A stretch of 60,651 nucleotides of DNA from Mycobacterium angelicum (lineage in GTDB: Bacteria; Actinomycetota; Actinomycetes; Mycobacteriales; Mycobacteriaceae), in NCBI RefSeq assembly GCF_002086155.1, contig NZ_MVHE01000030.1, positions 1 through 60,651 on the forward strand, in the 5' to 3' direction. The position numbers and the translations under genes were made by a program. Positions 49,624 to 59,400 of the stretch are shown here, in pieces. The notes under the pieces were generated by a model. It made no database searches. It was not told the origin of the DNA and saw only the letters and a list, made by a program, of their open reading frames with translations. Every line of letters begins with the position of its first letter. Position 1 is the stretch's first letter.

Positions 49624-50376
49624 ATGGTGGCGACGCTGTTTTATGTCGACGCACTGCCCGACACCGGCGCGCTGGCCGTGGTCGACGGCGACGAGGGTTT
49701 TCATGCCGCCACCGTGCGGCGGATCCGCCCCGGTGCAGAGCTGGTGCTCGGCGACGGTGCCGGCGGCTTTGCCAGCTGTGTGGTCGAGCGGGCCGGGCGC
49801 GACGGGCTGGCGGCCCGGGTATTGCAGCGCTGGAATGTTGAGCCGGCGCGGCCGGCGGTGACAGTGGTGCAGGCGCTGCCCAAGTCCGAACGCTCCGAGT
49901 TGGCAATCGAATTGGCCACCGAAGCCGGTGCCGACGCATTCTTGGCCTGGCAGGCCGCACGATGCGTGGCGCGGTGGGACGGCAACCGGGCCGACAAGGG
50001 TCTGCGCCGCTGGCGAGCCGTCGCCCGCTCCGCGGCGCGCCAATCCCGCCGGGCTCATATCCCGCCCGTCGACGGTGTGCTGTCTACCGCGGCGCTTGTC
50101 AACCGGATCCGTGCCGAGCAGGGTCTGGTTCTGGCCCTGCACGAGTCGGCGACCGAACGTCTGGCGGATATCCCTGTGGCACAGGCTGATTCGCTGATGC
50201 TCGTGGTTGGACCCGAGGGTGGGATTGCGCCGGACGAGATCGCCGCACTGACCGGCGCCGGTGCCGTCGCGGTTCGGCTGGGGCCGACCGTACTGCGGAC
50301 GTCGACGGCGGCCGCAGTGGCGTTGGGGGCTTTAGGTGTGCTCACGTCGCGATGGGACGATTCGTCGAGCCTGTAG
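49624..50376 (+). CDS. rsmE: 16S rRNA (uracil-1498-N3) methyltransferase RsmE
   Basis: 250 residues, the Rv2372c orthologue, 18 bases after dnaJ2. SPOUT-class methyltransferase: an N-terminal PUA-like domain (HAATVRRIRPGAELVLGDGAGG), QALPKSERSELAIELATEAGADAFLAWQAARCVARW, and the SAM-binding trefoil knot LMLVVGPEGGIAPDEIAAL...RLGPTVLRTSTAAAVALGAL. It methylates U1498 of 16S rRNA in the decoding region. It is the last gene of the conserved hrcA-dnaJ2-rsmE block; next is the convergent PKS-NRPS. Confidence 0.93.
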   Translation: MVATLFYVDALPDTGALAVVDGDEGFHAATVRRIRPGAELVLGDGAGGFASCVVERAGRDGLAARVLQRWNVEPARPAVTVVQALPKSERSELAIELATEAGADAFLAWQAARCVARWDGNRADKGLRRWRAVARSAARQSRRAHIPPVDGVLSTAALVNRIRAEQGLVLALHESATERLADIPVAQADSLMLVVGPEGGIAPDEIAALTGAGAVAVRLGPTVLRTSTAAAVALGALGVLTSRWDDSSSL

Positions 50377-50423
50377 TTTTGCAGGCCTCTACTCGCACTT
50401 TCCCTGCAGAATTGCAGTCTCGC

Positions 50424-50443
50424 GGAAAGGAGTTGCCGGGATG
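50424..50443 (+). other. Isolated strong ribosome-binding site and ATG (possible relic of a displaced gene)
   Basis: GGAAAGGAG at 50424-50432, eight bases, then ATG at 50441 (ATGACCTCA...), opening a 65-codon frame antisense to the 3' end of the PKS-NRPS gene. In M. tuberculosis the phoH1 gene, whose protein I recall starting MTS, lies a little downstream of rsmE. This could be the left-over start of that gene at an insertion junction. Weak evidence. Confidence 0.25.
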
Positions 50444-50446
50444 ACC

Positions 50447-53400
50447 TCAGAGCACTCCGAGCAGCTTCAGGTCGGTGGCGTACTTGACGATGATGGGCGC
50501 CGTGATCTGTGGGATGTCTTTGGTGGGGCCGATTTTCGCGTGTTGCACCGCAGCGCGGAACCGATCGGTCGGCGCGCTCGATCCGCGGGTGGGCGGTGGA
50601 GCGTCGGGGTGTTCGTGCATCATCATCATGAGCGGTAGCAGGGAGCGCTCGCGCTGTTCATCCGGCAGGCTGGCCAAGCTGGTCTCCACCTGCTGCACCC
50701 AGTCGCTGTAGTCCCCGACTCGCCGGATCGGTTCGCCTGCCTCGATGAGCCAGTCGACGAATTTGTCGAGGCCGGCGTCGTCGTCGTGCGGGTTCATCAC
50801 GTGATAGGTCGCGAACCCGTCGGCCGCCTGGGCGCCCAGTGTACTGATTGCTTCGGCGACGAATTCGACGGGCAGACCGTCGAAGTGGGCACGTTGCCGG
50901 TGTCCGTTCTCGTCGAGTTGATAGAACGAGTTGGGCGCCATGCCGGTGGCGATCACGCTCATCATCAGCCGGGTGAAGTTGTCCGGCAAGTTGAGTTGGC
51001 CGGCGTACGTGGTATCGGCCGTAATGGCGCCGCTGCGGAACACCGCGACGGGCAGGCCGCACAGATCGTTGGCCTCCCGCAGCAGCACCTCGGCGGCCCA
51101 TTTGCTGTTCGCGTAGCCATTGGCGTAGCTGTGGTCGATGGAGCGAGTAGGGCTGATGATCCGGATGTCGGCGTCCTCGGTGAACGCCGACCGGTCGACC
51201 GGCTCGCCCACCGTCGTAGTCGACACGTACAAGTAGGGCTTCAGCCTGGTGGTGAGCGCGAGCCGGATCAGCTCGGCGGTGCCCAGGGTGTTGGGCCCGA
51301 ACAGCTGGCTGTACGGCAGCAGATGGTGGACTCTGGCGGCAGGGTCGACGATCAGGTCGACAGTGTCGGCCAGCCGCTGCCAGGTCTGCGGTTCCAGACC
51401 CAAGTGCGGTTGGCTCTTGTCGCCGGCGATCACTTCCAGATGGTCGGCGGCCAGTTCCCGGTAGTGGGCCAACAACTTTGGATCGGTGTCGAACGTATCG
51501 TCGAGGCGCCGCCGCGCGTGTTGGTCGGACTCGGCTCGCACCAAGCAGATCAGGGTGCCGCCGACCAATTCCATCCGCTGCAGCCATTCCAGCGCAAGGT
51601 ACCGCCCCAGAAATCCGGTGGCGCCGGTCAGCAGTACCGTCTTCACTTCGGCGCTGACGGGGGGCAGCTGGGGCGCGGCCCCCAGCGTCGTGGCGTCGAT
51701 GAACTTGTCCAACGTGAGTTCACCGGCGTGCACCTCGAATGAATCTTCCCCGGGTGAAAAGCCGTGCACGGACCTAACGCTGGGCTGGCCGAGGTGCTCG
51801 ACGTCCTGCCGGGTGACGGGATGGGCGGCTAGATCGGGTGTGGCGGTCACCACGCCGACGCCATCATCCGTCCCGGTGTCGTCCTGGTTGGCGAATCGGG
51901 CTACCTGGGCCACCCCGGCAACGGTGTGGGCGGTGAAGACGTCGCGTGGTCGGCAGCTGACGCCGGCCTCCTGGGCCCGCGCGGCGACTTGGATCGCCAG
52001 GATGCTGTCGCCGCCCAGGTCGAAGAAAGAGTCGTCGACGCCCACCCGGTCCAGGCCGAGTACCTCGGCATAGATGGCGGCCAGGATGCCTTCCATCGGG
52101 GTTGAGGGGGCGCGATATGAGTCTGTGTCGCCGTATTGGGGAGCCGGTAGGGCTTCGACGTCGAGTTTGTCGTTAATGGTCAGCGGCAGCGTGTCTAGTG
52201 CTACGACGGCGGTCGGCACCATGTACGGCGGGAGTCTCTTGGCCAGCACGGGGCGGATGTCAGCTGGATTGGCGGTACCGGTGAAATAGGCCACCAGCCG
52301 TTTGTCACCTGGTTGGTCCTGACGGGCGATCACCACCGCTTGCTCCACGCCGTGGAGTTCGCTCAGGACGGTGGCGATGCCGGCGGGTTCGATGCGGTGT
52401 CCGCGGATCTTGACCTGTTCGTCGGCGCGACCGACGTAGTGCAGCTGGCCGTCGGCTTCCCAACGCACCAAGTCCCCGGTCTGATACATCCGCACACCGC
52501 TCCCGCCGAAGGGGCAGGCCACAAACCGGGATGCGGTCAACGCCGGTCGGTGCCAATACCCACCGGCCACGCCGCTGCCGGCCACGTACAACTCACCGAC
52601 CACCCCAACAGGCACCGGCGATAACCACTGATCCAGCACGAACAATGCCGCACCCGCCACCGGGCGCCCGATCGGCGGCGTCCCGGAACCCGGTTTCAGC
52701 GGCTCACTCATCGATACGTACATCGTGGTCTCGGTCGGACCGTACTGATTGACCATGACCCGGCCGCCGCCCCACCGATCCACGACCTCGGCGGGGCAGG
52801 CTTCGCCGCCGACGACCAATGTCACCGTGTCCAGTCCATGTGTGGGCAAAACCGTTACCGCAGAGGGAGTTTGGACCAACATGTCGACTTCTTCGGCGAC
52901 CAGCAAATCGTGAAAGTCATTGGGTGAGCGGGTGATTGACTCAGGAATGACCACGAGGCGCGCGCCATGAAGCAGTGGTGCCCACACCTCAAATACGGAG
53001 AGATCGAAGGCGTAGGAATGGCATTGGATTGTCGTCTGCCCCGCTGTCGGCACGAAAGCTGTTGGTCCGGTAAGTAGTTGGACGACGTTGCGGTGGGTGA
53101 CTGCGACCCCTTTGGGTTTTCCCGTGGTGCCAGAGGTGTAGATCATGTAGGCGATGTCGTCGGCAGACGGCAACGGCAGTGCATCTGGCGGGTAGGAAGC
53201 TGTGGTCGCCGGGTCGTCGGCCTCGATGATCGCCAGGTCGGGTTTGTGGAGCTGGCTGACGAACCGGGCCTTAGTGATCACCGCCGCCGGTTTGGCGTCG
53301 TTGATGATCGAATCGGTGCGATAGTCGGGGCTGCTCGGGTCGATTGGTAGGTACGCAGCGCCGCTTTTCAGCACCGCCACGATCGCGACGATGGCCTCAA

Positions 53401-56400
53401 GGCAGCGCTCCAGAACCAGTCCAACCAATTCGCCCGGCCCAATGCCCCGGTCGACTAATAGACGTGCAAGACGGTTAGATGCCTCATCGAGTTCGCGGTA
53501 GCTCAGCGAATTTCCCTGAAAGGTCAACGCGAGTGCGTCGGGCGTCCGCCTCACCTGAGCGGCAAACAACGCTGGGATCGATAGCGCCGGTTCGGTGTGG
53601 GTGTGGTCGAGAACCGTCCGATGCCCCCACTCGTCCGGGCGAGCATGGGCGGCTTGAATCGACGACAACCGTAATTCAGGATCGGCGGTCAGCATGTCGA
53701 GCAACTTCAGGTAGTCGCCGACGATAGCGGTGATTGTTTCGCGATCGAACACATCGGTGGCGTACTCGACGTTGGCCGAGAGCGGTTGCAGAGGCTGGCC
53801 TGGTGGCTGCTGCGGGGCGACAATCTCGAATCGAAGATCGAATTTGGCGCCTTGGGGATGTGTGCGTATGGACTGCGCCCACAACCCAGGAAACTTCAGC
53901 GCCGGTAACGGAGTATTTTGCAGCACGAAACCCACTTGAAAGAGTGGATGATGCGCCATCGAACGGGTGGGGTTGATTCGTTGCACTACGAGTTCGAAGG
54001 GAACGTCTTGATGGTTATACGCGGCTAGTGCTTTTTGCCTGACTTGCGCGAGTAATTCGGTGAAACTGGGGTTTCCCGCTATCTGAACGCGCAGTACCCA
54101 GGTGTTGATGAAAAACCCGACGAGCTCGGAGAGCGCAGCGTCGGTACGCCCGCTCATGAGACCGCCGATCGTCAGATCATCACCGGCACCCAGTTTGTGC
54201 AACAGCACCGCTAACGCGGCCTGATACACCATCGACGCGGTCGCCTCGCAGCTTTGAGCCAACTGCTTGACCTGCTGTTGCAGGCGAGTATCGACGGTGA
54301 AGTCGACCACGTCGCCAGCAATGGACTGCTGGGTTGAGCGGGGCCGGTCGAACGGCAACTCCGTTTCCTCGGGCGCCCCTTTCAACTCGGAATGCCAATA
54401 GGACAGCTGACCGGCCAGCGCACTGGCTGGGTCATCACGGTTACCGAGAAATTCCTGCTGCCAAAGCGTGTAGTCGGCATATTGCAGTGCCAACGGCGAC
54501 CATTGGGGTTTACGGCCTTCGCTGCGGTCGGTGTAGGCGCGTACCAGATCGGAAAAGAAAGCAATCATCGAGGCGCCGTCTGCGGCGATGTGATGGATGA
54601 CCACCACCAACACATGTTCAGTGTTCGACAGCGTCAATAGTTCAGCGCGGATCGGGATTTCGGCTGTGAGATCGAACAGGTAGCTTGCGGCATCGTTTAT
54701 TTGGTGGGCGACCTGTTCTTCGTTGCTTACGTCGATGACTGCGAAAACCGGTTCAACCTCGTCGACCGCCAGTATTTGCTGATAGGGAGTTCCGTGCTCA
54801 CCGATGAACCGGGTACGCAAGCTTTCGTGGCGTTCGATAACATCGGCGATCGCTTCCTGAAGTGCCGCCACGTCCAGGTCCCCGGTCAGCCTCACGGCAA
54901 TGGGGATGTTGTAAATCGGTGTCGAGCCGACGGTCTGGTCGATGAACCACAATCGGCGTTGGGCAAACGACAAGGGCAAACGCTGGGGGCGGACGCGTGG
55001 ACCCAAGACCGGTGCGGTGGCCCCGGTCTTGGCGCTGAGCATGCTGACCAGGTGGTGCGCGGCCGCGCGCGGGGTGGGATGGTCGAAGGCCAGCGACGCG
55101 GGCAGGGGTAGGCCGGTGTGCCGGGTTAACGTGTTGCGGAGTTCCAGAGCACTCAGCGAGTCCATGCCAAGGTCTCTGAACGGTAGGTCGGGATCGAGGG
55201 CGCCCGGGTCGGGATGGGCCAACACGGTGGCCGTGGTCGTGACAACCAGCCCGGTGAGGGTGGCCAGTTGTTGCTGCGGGGTCTGGCTGGCCAGCTGTTT
55301 GGCCAACGTATCGGCGGCGGGCGCGGTACTGGCCTGCCGTCGCGCGGTCGTCAGGGCCGACAAGATGACCGGCAGGGCGCCCTGCCGTGCTTGGTCGGCG
55401 AGCGCGCGGGCGTTGAACGGGGTCGGGATCAGGGTGGGTCGACGGGATGCCAGCGCGGTATCGAACAACGCCAGACCGTGCTCGATGGTGATCGGCGTCA
55501 GGTTGTTACGGGTGAACCGGGCTTGGTCCACCGCGTCGAGATGAGCGGTCATCGCGCTGGCGGTTTGCCAGTATCCCCACGCCAAACTGGTTGCCGCTAA
55601 ACCAATTCGGTGACGTTGTTGAGCCAGCGCGTCCAACACGGCGTTAGCCGCCGCGTAGTTGGCTTGCCCGAGTGCGCCGAGAACTCCAGCCGCCGAGGAG
55701 AACATGACAAACGCGTCCAGCTTGGCATCAGCGGTCAGCCGATGCAGATGCCACGCGGCGTCGGCCTTGGTGGTCAACACCGTGGCCAGTTGCTCACTGG
55801 TGAGCTCACTGATCACCGCGTCGTCCAGGACCGCGGCAGTGTGTATGACGCCGCATAGCGGGTGTTGGGCAGGGATGCCGGCCAGCAGTGTGGCGAGTTG
55901 GGTGGGGTTGCTGGTGTCGCAGGCAGTGATGTCGACCTGGGCGCCCAGCTGCGTTAACCGCTCATGGAGTTCAGCGGCCCCGGCAGCGTCCATACCGCTG
56001 CGCGACACCAACAGCAGGTGCCCAACGCCGTAGCCAGTGACCAGATGCTCGGCAAAAACCCCGCCCAACATGCCGGTACCACCGGTAATGAGCACCGTGC
56101 CGTCTGGATCGAACGCAACGGACTCGGTTCGGGATTCGGTTCGGGATTCGGTTCGGGATTGTGCGTGTGGCTGGGCCGGGGCGAGTCGGGGGCGATGGAC
56201 GACGCCGTCGCGCAGGGCGAGTCGAGGTTCCATGCTGGGTCGGCGCGCCGGGTCGGTGAGGGCGGTTAAGACCTTGGCCAGGGTGTCCTCCGTAGCCGAC
56301 GTGGCGTCGATGTCGATCACACTGATCCGGCCCGGGTGCTCGTTCTGGGCGGTGTGGATCAAGGCCCACGCCGCGGCGTGGGCAAGGTCGGGAGCCTGGT

Positions 56401-59400
56401 CGTGCGGACTGATGCTGACCGCATGGCGGGTCAGGAGCACCAGGTGAGTCGCTACCGCGTCCGCGCTGTCCAACCAGGTTTGCAACCCAGCCAGAATGCG
56501 ACGGGTGAAGGCATGCACCTGTTGCAACGGATCGGGCTGATCACCGCCGAGCGGCGGCGCAAAATCCCACACCGCCAATGCCGGCCAGGAGTCCACCGAG
56601 GAAGGCTGCTCACTGAACAGCGCCCATGCCGGTGACGCTTCGGCGGCGGGCAACTCGTCAGCGGCTAGCTCCGGCCAGGCCAACTCGAACAAGCCGTCGC
56701 GGGCGACCCCGTTTCCGGATTTCAGACTGTCGGTGTCGGGCAGGGCCCCAAGGGTCAACGCGTCGATGGTGATGACCGGGGCGCCGGCGGGGTCGGTGGC
56801 GTGCAGTGTGTAGGTGTCGGCGCCGGTGGAGGTGAGCTGGACGTGCAATCGGGTGGCTTCCACGGCGTGCAAGGCAACCCCGGTGAACGCGAACGGAAGT
56901 CGCGCCGCTACTAAAGGATGCAAAGCGGCATCCAGCAGCGCGGGGTGGAGGCCGTAGCCGCTGGTGTCAACGCCAGCGGGCAACGCCACTTCGGCGTGAA
57001 TTGTGTCGGGGCTAGCCGGATCGCTCCCCAGCGCCCGCAACGCGCAAAACGCGCCACCGTACGCCAAGCCGGAGTCGGCCAGCTGCTCATAGAAACTGTC
57101 TTGTTCAACGGCCGTGAGTGTCGCTGCGCCAGTTGAAGCTGCACGCAGGGTGGGGTTGGTGTTGCTCAGCGTCCCGCTGGCATGGGCGGTCCAGGGTGCG
57201 CGGCGGTTTTGGGCATCGCTGATGCGCGCGTGCACGTCGAAAGCCCGACGGCCCTGCTCGTCGAATGGATGCACGCTGATCTGCAGGTCGGTTGCGTCGC
57301 CCGGGGCGAGGACCAAGGGAGCCCGCACAACCAGCTCGTCGATCACGGGGCACTGTGCGTATTCACCTGCTCGCAGGACCAGATCAATAAACCCGGTCGC
57401 CGGGAATACCACGCTGTCGCCCATCTGGAGACCGGCCAGCCATTCGTGGGTGGTGGTGGATAACCGTCCGGTCAACACGATCTGGTCTTGGTCGGCCAAA
57501 TCGGTCAGCGCACCCAACAGGGGATGATCGGGCTTGTCCAAACCGGCAGCGCTGACGTCCACACCGGCCGGCGGGGTTAGCCAGTAAGGGCGGTGCTGGA
57601 AGGGATAGGTGGGCAATGCCACGGTGGTCGCGCCGGGATACAGGGTGGTCCAGGTGGGGCTGTGGCCGTGGGTGTGCAGTTGGGCCAGCGTGGTCGCCAG
57701 GGTGTCGAGGTCAGGGCGGTCGCGGACCAAAGTGGTGACGAGCACTGATTCGGTTCGTTCGGCGACGCTGGCCAGTGCGTCGGTCAGGGCGGGTGCCAGC
57801 ACGGGGTGCGGAGACAGTTCCACAAAGATGTGTTCGCCTTGGGTCAACAGTTCCGCGATGGCGCCATGGAATTCGACCGGCTCGCGCACGTTGCGGTACC
57901 AGTAGTCGGCGTTCATGGTGGCGGTGTCCAACGGCTGGCTGGACCGTGCGCTTTGCACCGTGGAGTACAGCGGGATGCTGTTGGCTTGCGGGGCGATGTC
58001 GGCCAGCTCATGGAGTAGGTGTTGGCGCAGCTGCTCGACCTGAGGCGAGTGTGAGGCGTAATCGACTGCTATAGAACGGATTTGGACGCCGTCACGTTCA
58101 CAGGCGGTGGTGAACTCCACCATCGCTGCGCTATCGCCGCTGACGATGGTGTGGGTGGGGCCGTTGGTGGCGGCGACGTGGAGCTTGCTGTCCCACTGTT
58201 TTAGTCGGGGCGTCAGTTGTTCGCGGTCAAGCAGAACCGAGGCCATGGTTCCCGTACCCTGCAAACGCGTCAGGGCTGCGCTGCGCACCGTGACGATTTT
58301 GGCGGCTTGGTCCAGCGACAGTGCGCCCGCGACGTAGGCGGCGGCGATCTCTCCTTGGGAGTGACCGACCACTGCGTCGGGGGTGATGCCGTGGGCCCGG
58401 AGTAGCTCGGCCAGCGAGACCATGATGGCGAATAAGACGGGCTGGACCACATCGACGCGGTCTAGGGGCGGTGCGTCGGGGCGTTGGTGTAGGACGTCGC
58501 ACACTGACCAGCCGGTCCAGGGGCGCAGGGCGCGGTCACACTCGTCGAGGGCGTCGGCAAAGCCCCGGTGGTGGGCGTAGAGCTGGGTGGCCATGCCGGG
58601 GTATTGAGCGCCTTGGCCGGGGAAGACGAATACGGCTTTGGCGGGTTGGTGGGCTCGGTGGTGGTGGCTGGCCGGGTTGGGGTGGGATTGGTTGCTGGCT
58701 AATGCCTGCAGCGCCGTGAGGAGGTCGTCAAGGTGCGGGCGAGTGCTGGTGGTGTCGGTGGGGATGGTCAGGGCTGCGCGGTGCGGGTGGTGGGTGCGGG
58801 TGGTGGCCAGGCTGTAGGCCAGATCCGTCAGATCGAGGTCGGGGTGCTCGAGCAGATGTTGGTGTAGGCGGGTCGCTGCCGCGCTGAGTGCTGTGGGGGT
58901 GCGCGCGGATAGTGGCCAAAAACGCAATGGCGGTGGGTTTTTGGCCGCTGCGGGTGCGGCAGATGTTGGCGTAGGGGCTTGCTGAACGATCAGGTGGGCG
59001 TTGGTGCCGCTGATACCGAAGGACGACACGCCTGCAGTACGGGGATGGTCGGACTTCGGCCACGGTATGACCTCGGTGAGCAACTGCACCGCTCCGGCGG
59101 ACCAGTCGATGTGGGGGCTGGGCTGGTCGATATGCAGGGTGGGGGGCAGCGCGGCGTGGTTGATTGCGGTGATCATTTTGATGAGTCCGGCGGCGCCGGC
59201 GGCGGCTTGGGTGTGGCCGATGTTGGATTTGACCGATCCCAGCCATAACGGGTGTTGGGGGTCGCGGTCTGCGCCGTAGGTGGCCAGCAGGGCGCCGGCT
59301 TCGATGGGGTCGCCCAGGGTGGTGCCGGTGCCGTGGGCTTCGACGGCGTCGACGTGGTGCAGGGGGATGCCGGCGTTGGCGGCGGCTTGGGTGATGACGC

